From: Acidimicrobiales bacterium
GTDB lineage: Bacteria; Actinomycetota; Acidimicrobiia; Acidimicrobiales; RAAP-2
Assembly: GCA_015478655.1 (NCBI GenBank)
Contig: JADMIJ010000024.1
Coordinates: 1-47,895, forward strand
Direction of reading: 5' to 3'
DNA length: 47,895 nt
The translations under genes were made by a program, and so were the position numbers. Shown here piece after piece: positions 1 to 7,508 of the stretch. How positions within the stretch are numbered: the first letter of the stretch is position 1; each line of letters begins with the position of its first letter. The notes under the pieces are model-generated. The model saw only the letters and a list, made by a program, of their open reading frames with translations, was not told the origin of the DNA and ran no database searches.

Positions 1-196
1 AACTCGTGCTCACGAAACGTGTCGCCGTCGTGCTCATCCAGCGTGGCGGCCAACAACCCCATACAACGGCAACTACTGAACTCACCCCAACGACGGAGTA
101 TCCGAGATCCTTGGCACCTGCCCCAGGCAGCAGGAAGTACAAGCCGGTCGCGCAGAGACCAGCAATACCGAAGACCTTCCAGGCTTTCAGTGTCAC
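1..196 (-). CDS. N-terminal fragment of a membrane protein, cut by the window edge
   Basis: The start is GTG at 194-196, preceded by a strong Shine-Dalgarno GAGGAGG (complement of 201-207). About 65 codons remain before the window edge. The first 47 residues form two hydrophobic segments with an LPG turn between them (GLYFLLPG, then VVGVSSVVAVVWG). This resembles the N-terminal membrane segment of actinobacterial sensor and diguanylate-cyclase (GGDEF/EAL) proteins; I am recalling that likeness, not computing it. After residue 47 the frame turns into a low-quality, Arg/Thr/Ser-rich stretch, while another frame reads a more protein-like acidic sequence. A frameshift near position 55-65, or a degenerate gene, is therefore possible. 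The product cannot be named from this fragment. Confidence 0.4.
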   Translation of the reverse strand, partial: MTLKAWKVFGIAGLCATGLYFLLPGAGAKDLGYSVVGVSSVVAVVWGCWPPRWMSTTATRFVSTS

Positions 197-573
197 GAAA
201 CCTCCTCGCCGTCTAACCCCATTTGCTTTTATCGGCATCGGAAACGCTCAACATGAGATCCGTTGCCGGATCGGTCAAGGCTGGCCGGCTAGAGTGAGAC
301 GGTTCCGAACTCGCCGTGCTCTCAACCGGGCTCTCCCATGTTGTTGCGTGCGCAACCATATGGTTCCCCTGATCGCCCTCTTGCACAAGAGCGTGCAGCC
401 CAATGCCGAAGATCGTCCAGGTCTGATCTGCTCCATGTGGTCCGGTAGGGCCCACAATCCCCACCATCTGGGTGTCGACTCGGTCCCGGGACGAACATCG
501 CTCAGCCAGAGCCCCGACCGCATTCAAGAACTGTGGGGCCGTCAAGGGCTCCTTTGGTCGGTAGCAGGCGGAG
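197..573. other. Intergenic stretch with no convincing gene
   Basis: This region is visibly less GC-rich than its surroundings. A minus-strand open frame of 129 codons (213-602) covers it, but it has no recognisable domain, overlaps the neighbouring gene's end and has no clear ribosome site, so I do not call it. On the minus strand, TTGACC (273-278) and CATGTT (250-255) stand 17 bp apart and could be a promoter for the edge gene starting at 196. A perfect inverted repeat lies exactly between them. Confidence 0.4.
257..272. repeat. Perfect inverted repeat GATCCG-TTGC-CGGATC
   Basis: A 6-bp perfect palindrome with a 4-base loop. It occupies most of the 17-bp spacer of the candidate minus-strand promoter (TTGACC at 273-278, CATGTT at 250-255). 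A position between -35 and -10 would suit a repressor or activator operator. It could also be chance, since 6-bp arms are not rare. Confidence 0.35.
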
Positions 574-1383
574 TCAAGCTTGGCGGGCGGCAAAGGCCCC
601 ATCGGCCCTGGCCCGGCTCAGGTACGGAGCATCGGGCGGCAACGATCCCGTGTCCTGCAATCGCTCCGCAGCCTCGACCAAGGCCCCATAGGCGATCCGG
701 GCCAGCGAGCTCCCGACCGAAATCCGTCGGACGCCGGCCGCGGCCAGCTGCGGTGCCGAGGGCCCGCCCGGGACGAGGAGCACGTTGGCGGGGGCGGAGG
801 TCTCCTCGACGACCCGACCGATGGCTGACAACTCCTTCAGACCGGGGGCATAGACGACGTGGGCTCCGGCTGCCGCGTAGGCCGCCAGCCGCGTGACCGT
901 GTCGTCCAGATCGTCCTTGCCACGCAGGTGATTCTCGGCCCGTGCCGTCAACGTAAGCCCCACTCGGTCCGCGGCGTCGGCAGCCACGGCCACCCGATCG
1001 ACGGCGACCGTCGCCGGCTCGATCGCTTGGGCATCGGGGTTCCAGTCCTCAATGGAGCACCCTGCGGCCCCTGCCTCCGCCAGCAGCTCCACCGTCTCCG
1101 CGACCCCTCCCGGGCTGTCGGGGAAGCACCGTTCGGCATCGACGTTGACCGGGAGGTCGGTGGCCCGGCACAGAGCCCGAACATGGTCCACCAGCTCATG
1201 TCGACTCACCGTCATGTCCTGTCGTCCCAGCGACGCCGCCAATCCCCCGCTGGTAGTCGCGAGCGCCTCGAAGCCGAGCGAAGTCAGGAGTCGACAGGAC
1301 CCGAGGTCGTGCGGGTTGGGCATGATGAACGTCCCGTGAAGGTGGAGCGTGCGAAATCGGGCTCTGATGTGGTCGATGTCCAT
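574..1383 (-). CDS. Isocitrate lyase/PEP mutase superfamily protein
   Basis: A 269-residue protein starting at ATG 1381-1383. It belongs to the PEP mutase/isocitrate lyase superfamily (PF13714 type), TIM-barrel enzymes that make or break C-C or P-C bonds next to a carboxylate. Seen in the sequence: LPVNVDAE (residues 77-84), with the Asp that usually binds Mg2+; AGAAGCSIEDWNP (104-116), the family's IED motif; and a TARAE segment (146-150). The KKCGH loop of true isocitrate lyase is absent, so a catabolic lyase or phosphonopyruvate-type activity is more likely than glyoxylate-shunt isocitrate lyase. The substrate is unknown. The frame stays open for 55 codons upstream, but that part is Arg-rich and unlike the family, and the chosen ATG sits 6 bp after a CATGAT element. 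It is divergent from the flavin oxidoreductase. Confidence 0.85.
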   Translation of the reverse strand: MDIDHIRARFRTLHLHGTFIMPNPHDLGSCRLLTSLGFEALATTSGGLAASLGRQDMTVSRHELVDHVRALCRATDLPVNVDAERCFPDSPGGVAETVELLAEAGAAGCSIEDWNPDAQAIEPATVAVDRVAVAADAADRVGLTLTARAENHLRGKDDLDDTVTRLAAYAAAGAHVVYAPGLKELSAIGRVVEETSAPANVLLVPGGPSAPQLAAAGVRRISVGSSLARIAYGALVEAAERLQDTGSLPPDAPYLSRARADGAFAARQA

Positions 1384-1389
1384 ACGTCG

Positions 1390-1395
1390 ATCATG
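1390..1395 (-). promoter_or_regulatory. Candidate -10 element (CATGAT) for the PEP mutase-like gene
   Basis: CATGAT on the minus strand ends 6 bp before the ATG at 1383, the same spacing seen before several other starts in the window. This is consistent with a leaderless transcript. No clear -35 is visible. Confidence 0.3.
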
Positions 1396-1506
1396 AACGG
1401 TGGGGGTCGGACGGACAAGTGGACCCGCACACCGAGCGGGTGGCCGTCGGTGACCTGGCCGGCACCGACGCCCGCCGGCTCCGACCCCTCGACCCGCAAC
1501 CCAAAT

Positions 1507-1512
1507 TAGATT
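1507..1512 (+). promoter_or_regulatory. Candidate -10 element (TAGATT), leaderless start
   Basis: TAGATT is followed by exactly 7 bp and then the ATG at 1520. No Shine-Dalgarno sequence fits in this space, so the mRNA probably begins at or next to the start codon. Confidence 0.5.
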
Positions 1513-1519
1513 CGCGCTC

Positions 1520-2416
1520 ATGCGTCTGAGCACGGTGATCCTCCCCATCTATCGCTGGGCCGAGGGCCGGGAGATCTGGCGGCAGGCCGAGGAGCTGGGA
1601 TTCCACGCCGGATTCACCTTTGACCACCTCTCGTGGCGCAGCTTCCGCGACCGACCGTGGTTCGGCGCCATCCCGACGCTGGTTGCCGCGGCCACCGCCA
1701 CCAGGCGTCTCCGAATCGGGACCATGGTGACGTCGCCGAACTTCCGGCATCCGGTCACGCTGGCCAAGGAGCTGATGACACTGGACGACGTCTCTGCCGG
1801 GCGCCTCACGGTGGGCATCGGCTCAGGCGGCACCGGATTCGACGCCACCGTCCTGGGTCAGGCGCCGTGGTCGCCCCGGGAGCGGGCCGACCGGTTCGGC
1901 GAGTTCCTTCCGCTGCTGCACACGCTGCTCTCCGAGGCATCGACCACCGAGGAGGGCACCCACTATTCCGCCCATGAGGCCCGCATGGTCCCCGGCGGCG
2001 TGCAGCAGCCGAGGATGCCCTTCGTGGTGGCCGCCACCGGCCCGCGGGCCTTCCGGCTGGCGGCCGAGTTCGGACAAGGGTGGGTGACCTACGGGGATCC
2101 CCTCGATGCGGCCGGTATGCCGGCATCCCAGGCACCCGCAGTGGTGCGAGCCCAACTGGACGGGCTCGAAGCCGCCTGCGCCCAGCGGGGGCGGGGTTTG
2201 GATTCGATCGACAAGGTGCTGCTCCAGGGCTCGACGGCCGAACGGCCACTGGCCTCGGTCGACGCCTTCGTGGACTGGGCCGGGCGCTATCAGGCGCTGG
2301 GCATCACCGATCTGGTCGTCCACTGGCCGGTGCCCGACTCGGTCTTCGCCACTGACCCCGACGTCTTCGAGAAGATCGCCACCGAAGGCCTCCCACAGCT
2401 GCGCCGACATCGCTGA
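1520..2416 (+). CDS. LLM-class flavin-dependent oxidoreductase
   Basis: A 298-residue luciferase-like monooxygenase family protein (TIM barrel using FMN or coenzyme F420). Seen: the N-terminal strand MRLSTVILPIYRW; GFTFDHLSWR (31-40); ATATRRLRIGTMVTSPNFRHPVTLAKE (about 54-80), the typical second conserved block; then LDDVSAGRLTVGIGSGG (87-103), the cofactor-binding block of the family. The C-terminal half (VVAATGPRAFRLAAEFGQGW) is also typical. In actinobacteria many members use F420 rather than FMN, but nothing in this sequence decides between them. It is divergent from the PEP mutase-like gene and followed at 79 bp by a VOC gene with its own promoter-like element. The substrate cannot be assigned. 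Confidence 0.88.
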   Translation: MRLSTVILPIYRWAEGREIWRQAEELGFHAGFTFDHLSWRSFRDRPWFGAIPTLVAAATATRRLRIGTMVTSPNFRHPVTLAKELMTLDDVSAGRLTVGIGSGGTGFDATVLGQAPWSPRERADRFGEFLPLLHTLLSEASTTEEGTHYSAHEARMVPGGVQQPRMPFVVAATGPRAFRLAAEFGQGWVTYGDPLDAAGMPASQAPAVVRAQLDGLEAACAQRGRGLDSIDKVLLQGSTAERPLASVDAFVDWAGRYQALGITDLVVHWPVPDSVFATDPDVFEKIATEGLPQLRRHR

Positions 2417-2482
2417 GCGGCGGGGTGGATCCCCGTGGGCATCGGTGGCCGCTCGCCCGTTGCGCAGCCATGGCGGAGGGGC

Positions 2483-2488
2483 CAGAAT
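2483..2488 (+). promoter_or_regulatory. Candidate -10 element (CAGAAT), leaderless start
   Basis: CAGAAT is followed by 7 bp and the ATG at 2496. Same geometry as the element at 1507-1512. The first base departs from TANNNT. Confidence 0.35.
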
Positions 2489-2495
2489 CCCTCCC

Positions 2496-2849
2496 ATGGA
2501 ACCACTGGCCATTCACCACGTCGCCATCAATGTGTCGGAAGTGGGCGAGGGCGTGGCGTTCTACACCGGCGTGCTCGGGGGCACCCTGCGCACCGACCGA
2601 CCTGACTTCGGGATCGCCGGGGCCTGGATCGACCTGGGCGGCCAACAGGTCCACCTGGTCGAGGCCCCGGTCCCCCACAACCTGGGCCAGCACTTCGCCA
2701 TCCGCGTGGGCGATCTCGACGCCGTCGTGCGTGAATTGCGCTCGAAGCACATCGAGGTCGCCGACCCCATGAGCACCGGGGCCAACCGCCAGACGTTCAT
2801 CAACGACCCGGCCGGCAACGCCATCGAGTTGCACCAGGTCGGCGCGTGA
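2496..2849 (+). CDS. VOC (glyoxalase/dioxygenase) superfamily protein
   Basis: A small protein of 117 residues made of two beta-alpha-beta-beta-beta modules. Seen: LAIHHVAINVSEV (4-16) with the first metal-ligand His; AFYTGVLGG (21-29), the usual helix; QHFAIRVGDLDAVVRELR (65-82), the second module with His66; and DPAGNAIELHQ (104-114) with the C-terminal Glu111. The His/His/Glu set is that of metal-dependent glyoxalase-fold enzymes. Length and layout fit lactoylglutathione lyase-like or methylmalonyl-epimerase-like proteins, but the substrate is not visible. The frame is open far upstream through the previous gene; the ATG is chosen because the fold begins there and a -10-like element lies 7 bp before it. 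It converges with the frameshifted gene ending at 2869. Confidence 0.85.
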   Translation: MEPLAIHHVAINVSEVGEGVAFYTGVLGGTLRTDRPDFGIAGAWIDLGGQQVHLVEAPVPHNLGQHFAIRVGDLDAVVRELRSKHIEVADPMSTGANRQTFINDPAGNAIELHQVGA

Positions 2850-2868
2850 GTCCCGTCGACGACGTGAT

Positions 2869-3400
2869 CTAGAAGTCCCAACGGGTGGCGCCACCCGGTT
2901 CAACGGTGAGGAGGGCGGTCGCCGACCGTGCCATAAGGCGGTAGACGAACCACGGGGGCGGACCAGCCGAGGGGGCGCTGAACTCGGCGGTCAGGGGCCA
3001 GACCGGCGTCGTCGACGCCAGCGGGCCAGCCCTTCTCGGCCCATCGCTCAGCCATGGCGGCAACCGTTGCGCGGTCCGTCACCCGGCGGGCCTCGCCGTC
3101 CACCGCCAGGTCGAACTCGCCGGTGGCCACGCTCAACGCGCAGCGCGCATCGCGGGCCAGGTTCTTCCCCTTGCGTGTCCCGGCGCCGCTCTCGAACCAG
3201 AATGCACCCTCAACCCAGAGGGCGCCGATGCCGGTAACGTGCGGGCTCCCGTCCGGGTTGATGGTGGCCAGCCAACAGGTGTGCCGGTTCGGGCCCTCCG
3301 TCTCCGGGGCCTGGCTCACTCCCTGATCGAGCCGCGTCTCGATACGGTCCCAGTCGATCAGGGGGGCGTCATACAGGTCGGCGAGGTTGGTTGCCTTCAC
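2869..3400 (-). pseudogene. Pyridoxamine 5'-phosphate oxidase-like flavoprotein, broken by a +1 frameshift
   Basis: The first frame gives about 133 residues of a split-barrel flavoprotein (PNPOx-like): a CWLATINPDGSPHVTGIGALW block, GTRKGKNLARDARCALSV and WAEKGWPAGVDDAG. It then degenerates into Arg/Pro-rich sequence. The next frame supplies the expected C-terminus, LTAEFSAPSAGPPPW through VEPGGATRWDF and a TAG at 2869. The two join cleanly if one C is removed from the C4 run (complement of 2994-2997), giving a 176-residue protein reading VDDAGLALTAEFSAP. This is either a one-base sequencing error in a homopolymer or a recent pseudogene. The family reduces or oxidises small molecules with FMN or F420; the substrate is unknown. 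The ATG start is at 3398-3400. Confidence 0.75.
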
Positions 3401-3455
3401 GATGGTCTGACGTCACGCCCCCGCAGAAGTCATCGGTGGTTGCCGCGGAATCCGC

Positions 3456-4952
3456 TCAGCGCATCACCCGACGCACCCCGACCCCGGTGGCCAGCTCGGG
3501 GGGGACCAGGTCGATGTAGGTCGGGACGGGAATGGCGTCCAACTCCTCGACGCCGTCCCCGGGCCGTGGCTCGGCATCGGTGGTGGAGTACTCGCCGGTC
3601 GACGAGCGTGTGACGATCTGTGGCCGCTTGCGCTTGCCCACGCCCTCGGCGGCGCGCATCTCGTTGCAGATCTTGTACGCCACCACCGCGGCGATGACGG
3701 GGGCGATGACCACCGCGATCCTGAAGAACCACAGCACGGCCACCAGTGGCACCTGGAAGAAGTTGGCCAGCACATCGTCGGAGGAGGCGAAGAACACCAT
3801 GAACAGGAGGGTCAGCATGGCCACCCCGACCGCCGTCCGCAGCGGTCGGTCGCGGGGCCGGTCGAGCAGGTTGTGGTACGCCAGGTCCTTGGTGTGTCTG
3901 GACTCGATGAACGGCCACACGATGAAGATGTTGAAGATCAGGCCGGGGAAGATCACCGCGGGCAGGAAGACCTCCAGCGCGATGGTGTGCCCCCATCCGA
4001 CCCACTCCCAGCTGGGCATGATGCGCAGCGCACCGTCCAGCCAGCCCATGTACCAGTCCGGCTGCACGGCGTAGGAGATCTGGTACGGCTGGTACTGGCC
4101 GAACTGCCAGATCGGGTTGATCTGGGCCAGCCCCCCCAGCAGGAAGAGCACCGCCGTGGTCATGAACAGGAAACCGGTCGTCTTGGCGATGAAGGTCGGG
4201 AACATGGGCGTGCCGACCACGTTGTGCTCGGTCTTGCCCTTGCCCCCGAACTGGGTGTGCTTCTGTTTGACCAGCAGGCCGAGGTGGGCCGCCAGCAGCC
4301 CGATGATCAGCAGCGGCACGATGAGCACGTGGAGGATGTAGAACCTGGGGATGATGATCCCGTTGCCCGGGTAGTTGCCGCCGAACAAGAAGGTGCCCAG
4401 GTAGCTTCCGACCAGGGGGATCGACTCGATGATCGAGTAGGCGATCCGGATACCGGTCCCGGACACCAGGTCATCGGGGAGCGAGTAGCCGAGGAATCCG
4501 TTGACGATGCCCAGGATGAGCATGCTCACCCCGACGATCCAGTTGAACTCGCGGGGCTTGCGGAAGGCGCCGGTGAAGAACACCCGGGCCATGTGCACAG
4601 CGATCGAGCCGAGGAAGATGTTGGCGGCCCAGTGGTGAGCCTGCCGCATGAGCAGGCCCGACTTGACGTCGAAGGAGAGTCCTACCGACGAGGCATAGGC
4701 CTCTGATACCCGCTGCCCCCGAAGGGGGATGTAGGACCCGTGGTAGACGATCTCGTGGGCGGACGGGATGTAGTACAGCGAGACGAACACACCGGTGGCC
4801 AACAGGACCACGAAGGAGTAGAGGGCGATCTCGCCCAGCATGAACGACCAGTGGTCGGGGAAGATCTTGTCGAGGAAGGTCCGTCCGCCCTTGGCGATCC
4901 CCAGGCGGTCGTCGAGCCACCTCAGCGATCGGTCGATCGTCTTGTCGATCAT
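3456..4952 (-). CDS. qcrB: Cytochrome bc complex, cytochrome b subunit
   Basis: A 498-residue membrane subunit of menaquinol:cytochrome c reductase (complex III), which oxidises menaquinol and passes electrons to the Rieske protein and cytochrome c while moving protons. Seen: an N-terminal cytochrome b core with haem ligands in helix B (H106 or H107, and H120) and helix D (H208 and H223), and then the C-terminal subunit-IV-like part fused in one chain. The quinol-site motif is PDWY (298-301) where mitochondria have PEWY; the Asp form is common in actinobacteria. A hydrophilic tail of about 60 residues follows the last helix. It overlaps qcrA by 4 bp (ATGA) as the last gene of ctaE-qcrC-qcrA-qcrB. 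Confidence 0.96.
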   Translation of the reverse strand: MIDKTIDRSLRWLDDRLGIAKGGRTFLDKIFPDHWSFMLGEIALYSFVVLLATGVFVSLYYIPSAHEIVYHGSYIPLRGQRVSEAYASSVGLSFDVKSGLLMRQAHHWAANIFLGSIAVHMARVFFTGAFRKPREFNWIVGVSMLILGIVNGFLGYSLPDDLVSGTGIRIAYSIIESIPLVGSYLGTFLFGGNYPGNGIIIPRFYILHVLIVPLLIIGLLAAHLGLLVKQKHTQFGGKGKTEHNVVGTPMFPTFIAKTTGFLFMTTAVLFLLGGLAQINPIWQFGQYQPYQISYAVQPDWYMGWLDGALRIMPSWEWVGWGHTIALEVFLPAVIFPGLIFNIFIVWPFIESRHTKDLAYHNLLDRPRDRPLRTAVGVAMLTLLFMVFFASSDDVLANFFQVPLVAVLWFFRIAVVIAPVIAAVVAYKICNEMRAAEGVGKRKRPQIVTRSSTGEYSTTDAEPRPGDGVEELDAIPVPTYIDLVPPELATGVGVRRVMR

Positions 4953-5890
4953 GGTCGCTCCCAGAATCCGGGGCCCACGGCCTGGTTGAAGCCGCTCTGC
5001 GATCGCAGATTACCGGCCGAGTCGGCGGTCAACGGCAACTGGGGCAGCGGACGGGGGGCCGGCCCGAACTCGGGAATGGCGCCCGACAGCACATTGAAGA
5101 TCGACTGGTGGCAGGGGCACACGAGCTGCTGGGTCTGCTCCTGGTAGAGGCCGACGGGGCACCCCAGGTGGGTGCACATCTTCGAGTACGCCACGTAGCC
5201 CTGCACCCCCCAGTCGGTACGCCCGGGAGGGTTGATGACCAGCGGAGGGTCGAGGGGGCCCAGTTGCGCCAACCGGATGAGGATGACCTGGTCCTGCGAC
5301 GACCCTGTGTAACCCCTGGGGAACACGGTCAGCACGCCACCGACCGCGAGATCGTCAACGTGGATCGGCCGTCCGTCCACCGTGACCAGTTGCGAGTTCT
5401 TCGTCCAGTTGGTCTCGAACAACGTGTTGCCCGGCTTGGGGCCGAGGGACCGGAGCAACGGGAACAGGAGCACGATCCCCATGGCCGTCGACCCCAGGGC
5501 GAAGAGCCCGCCCAGCAGTTTGCGCCGCCTGAGCACCATGCCGCCCCGTTCGGTCACGGCTGCGGTCATCGCCTCGCGCTCGGCCTCGGTGGAGTGGAAC
5601 TCGTGCCGCTCCTCCTCGAACGGGCCCTGGGGCATCAGGTACTTGCCCCAGGCGGTGACCCCGAAGCCCAGGGCCAGGAGGCCGCCCCCCAGCGTCACGG
5701 CCTCCCACTGGGCGCTGTCGCCCACCCAGTAGGCCACGCCGAACCCGATGAATCCGAGGAACCCCACCACCATGGCCACGGCCGCCACCGCCTGGGCCCG
5801 CTCGGGGTGCTTGGCATAGGGCTGCAGATGGGGGTCGTCCAGAGCTGCCGGTGGCAGCGGTCCCTCCAGACGGGGGGCGTCGTCGCTCAC
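4949..5890 (-). CDS. qcrA: Cytochrome bc complex, Rieske iron-sulfur subunit
   Basis: A 313-residue Rieske subunit. Three hydrophobic helices lie at about 35-56, 66-82 and 126-147, the extended actinobacterial architecture rather than a single anchor. The [2Fe-2S] site is complete: C239 and H241 in CTHLGC, C258 and H261 in CPCH, with C244 and C260 as the disulfide pair. It transfers electrons from menaquinol at the cytochrome b site to the diheme cytochrome c. It overlaps qcrC upstream and qcrB downstream by 4 bp each, so translation is probably coupled to keep subunit amounts equal. Confidence 0.96.
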   Translation of the reverse strand: MSDDAPRLEGPLPPAALDDPHLQPYAKHPERAQAVAAVAMVVGFLGFIGFGVAYWVGDSAQWEAVTLGGGLLALGFGVTAWGKYLMPQGPFEEERHEFHSTEAEREAMTAAVTERGGMVLRRRKLLGGLFALGSTAMGIVLLFPLLRSLGPKPGNTLFETNWTKNSQLVTVDGRPIHVDDLAVGGVLTVFPRGYTGSSQDQVILIRLAQLGPLDPPLVINPPGRTDWGVQGYVAYSKMCTHLGCPVGLYQEQTQQLVCPCHQSIFNVLSGAIPEFGPAPRPLPQLPLTADSAGNLRSQSGFNQAVGPGFWERP

Positions 5891-6798
5891 GTGCGGTCTC
5901 CGATCCAGAAGCAGACGAGCATCAATGCGCCCACACCGATTAGGAGGGCGACGAAGCCCTCCCCCACCGGCCCGATCCCGCCCAGGCCGAAGCCACCCCG
6001 GTTGTCCTGGTGCTGGATGACCCCGTCCACGTAGGCGGCGATGTCGCGGGCCTCGGTGTTGGTGATGTTCCCCACACTGAAGTGGGGCATGTTTCCCGGC
6101 CCCGATCGGATGGCCTCGACCGCCTGGACCGGTGTGGCCAGGTGCAGGCTGGGGGCGTAGGCCCCACCGGGCAGGGCGTCACCAGCTCCCGTGATGGTGT
6201 GGCAGGCCGCGCAGTTGAGCGTGAACAGCGCGTTCCCCGCCTCGAGGTCGGCATTGTTGGTGTTGACGATGGGCACCTGGGTCCCCTGGCCGGGGGTCAG
6301 CGACTGCACCCAGGCGGCGATCTCGAGGGTCTGCAGCCGGTTGAACCGCGGCGGCTTGCGGGTGGCCTGCACGCTCGAGTTGGCCAGGGGCATCCGACCG
6401 GTGGAGACCCAGAAGTCGACCGTCCCGGCCCCGAGGCCCTGGAGGTTGGGCGCCCGGCCCGTCCCCAGAGCGGCAGGGCCGTGGCAGCTGGCGCAGTTGG
6501 CGGCGAACAGCGCTTCACCGGGGGCGATGAACGCCTGGGGCAGCTGGGCGTAGAACAGTCCGGTCTGGTTGGACGGCGCCGCGTAGTTGAGTGCGCCCGA
6601 CACGCTCTGGGTCGGCTGGGCGATGGGGGTGGTCGTGGTGGCCGTTGTGGTCAGCACGGGGAGGGTGGTGGTTGGGGCCGCGTCGGCCAGGGTGGCGCTG
6701 GGCGAGAAGGCGATCAGTCCGACGATGGCGACGCACCCCACCAGGGCCGCCGGTGCCGCATAGCGGGCACGAAACAGTCTGCGCATCCGGTGTCGCAC
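5887..6798 (-). CDS. qcrC: Cytochrome bc complex, diheme cytochrome c subunit
   Basis: A 303-residue membrane-anchored cytochrome with two CXXCH haem c sites, CASCH (102-106) and CAACH (196-200). M136 (TGRMPLAN) and M237 (GNMPHF) are the likely axial methionines. The N-terminus has a basic segment plus a hydrophobic helix (about 13-40), a Thr-rich linker follows, and a second helix near the C-terminus (281-299) re-anchors the protein. This fused diheme form replaces cytochrome c1 and soluble cytochrome c in actinobacterial bcc-aa3 supercomplexes. The gene starts directly after the ctaE stop codon and overlaps qcrA by 4 bp. Confidence 0.95.
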   Translation of the reverse strand: MRHRMRRLFRARYAAPAALVGCVAIVGLIAFSPSATLADAAPTTTLPVLTTTATTTTPIAQPTQSVSGALNYAAPSNQTGLFYAQLPQAFIAPGEALFAANCASCHGPAALGTGRAPNLQGLGAGTVDFWVSTGRMPLANSSVQATRKPPRFNRLQTLEIAAWVQSLTPGQGTQVPIVNTNNADLEAGNALFTLNCAACHTITGAGDALPGGAYAPSLHLATPVQAVEAIRSGPGNMPHFSVGNITNTEARDIAAYVDGVIQHQDNRGGFGLGGIGPVGEGFVALLIGVGALMLVCFWIGDRT

Positions 6799-7410
6799 CT
6801 ACTTGAGGAGGAAGAGGCAGCTGTAGAGGCCGACCCAGACGATGTCGACGAAGTGCCAGTAGTAGCTCACACCCTGGAACACCGGGGTCTCGCCGGGGTC
6901 ACCCTTCGGGCCTTGCAGCCGGCCGAGCAGGAAGCCCATGGCCACCAGCCCGAGGAAGACGTGCAGGCCGTGGAGCCCGGTCATGATGTAGAAGAGTGAT
7001 CCGAAGGCGGTGTGGGTGGGGTTGGTGGCGAAGTCGTGTGACAGGGTGATCCACTCGTAGAACTGGTTGCCCACGAACATCGCGCCCAGGATGATGGTGA
7101 TCACCACCCACGTCTTGGCGCTGCGCCGATCTCCCCGCTCCTGGTCCCAGACGGCCTTCTGCATGGTGAAGCTCGAAGACAGCAGGACGAGGGTGAAGAT
7201 GCCGGCCTGCAGGGTGTCGAGCTTGGCGCCGGCCGGCGGCCACACCGAGGCATGGGCGCGGATGGTGAAGAACGAGGCGAACAGCGAGCTGAAGAACATC
7301 ACCTCGGAGCCCAGCCAGATGATCACCCCCACCGCCAGCATCGAGGGCCGGTCGGGGCGGTGGCGCTGGCGGGGAGTGACCGTCGGTTCGACGGCGAGGG
7401 CCTGAGTCAC
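6799..7410 (-). CDS. ctaE: Cytochrome c oxidase subunit III
   Basis: A 203-residue subunit III of the aa3-type oxidase with five predicted membrane helices, the short form lacking the first two helices of the mitochondrial protein. Seen: GVIIWLGSEVMFFSSLFASFF (about 28-48) with the conserved Glu, the HGLHVFLG segment, and the closing SYYWHFVDIVWVGLYSCLF. The start is GTG at 7408-7410, with TAAAAA only 6 bp upstream and no ribosome site, so the message is probably leaderless. It heads the operon with qcrC-qcrA-qcrB, which fits a bcc-aa3 supercomplex. Subunits I and II are not in this window. Confidence 0.94.
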   Translation of the reverse strand: MTQALAVEPTVTPRQRHRPDRPSMLAVGVIIWLGSEVMFFSSLFASFFTIRAHASVWPPAGAKLDTLQAGIFTLVLLSSSFTMQKAVWDQERGDRRSAKTWVVITIILGAMFVGNQFYEWITLSHDFATNPTHTAFGSLFYIMTGLHGLHVFLGLVAMGFLLGRLQGPKGDPGETPVFQGVSYYWHFVDIVWVGLYSCLFLLK

Positions 7411-7416
7411 GCCGTA

Positions 7417-7422
7417 TTTTTA
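7417..7422 (-). promoter_or_regulatory. Candidate -10 element (TAAAAA) for ctaE-qcrCAB
   Basis: On the minus strand CTAAAAATACGGC runs directly into the GTG start of ctaE, leaving 6 bp between TAAAAA and the start. It is a conspicuous A/T run in GC-rich DNA. The nuo operon has a comparable element at 44529-44534. Confidence 0.45.
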
Positions 7423-7508
7423 GTCGATCGGGAGCGCCCAGGGCCAACTCATCGCGCCGGCACCCCAGGGTGGCCGACGAGGCACCCGACAGGCACGAAC
7501 AGGCTGGA

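Noticed and set aside
213-602. A 129-codon minus-strand frame between the edge gene and the PEP mutase-like gene
   Set aside because: No domain, it overlaps the next gene, and it has no ribosome site. Kept only as a remark on the intergenic stretch.
1384-1548. A 55-residue N-terminal extension of the PEP mutase-like protein
   Set aside because: Arg/Pro/Gly-rich and unlike the family; it would cross the promoter and start of the divergent gene.
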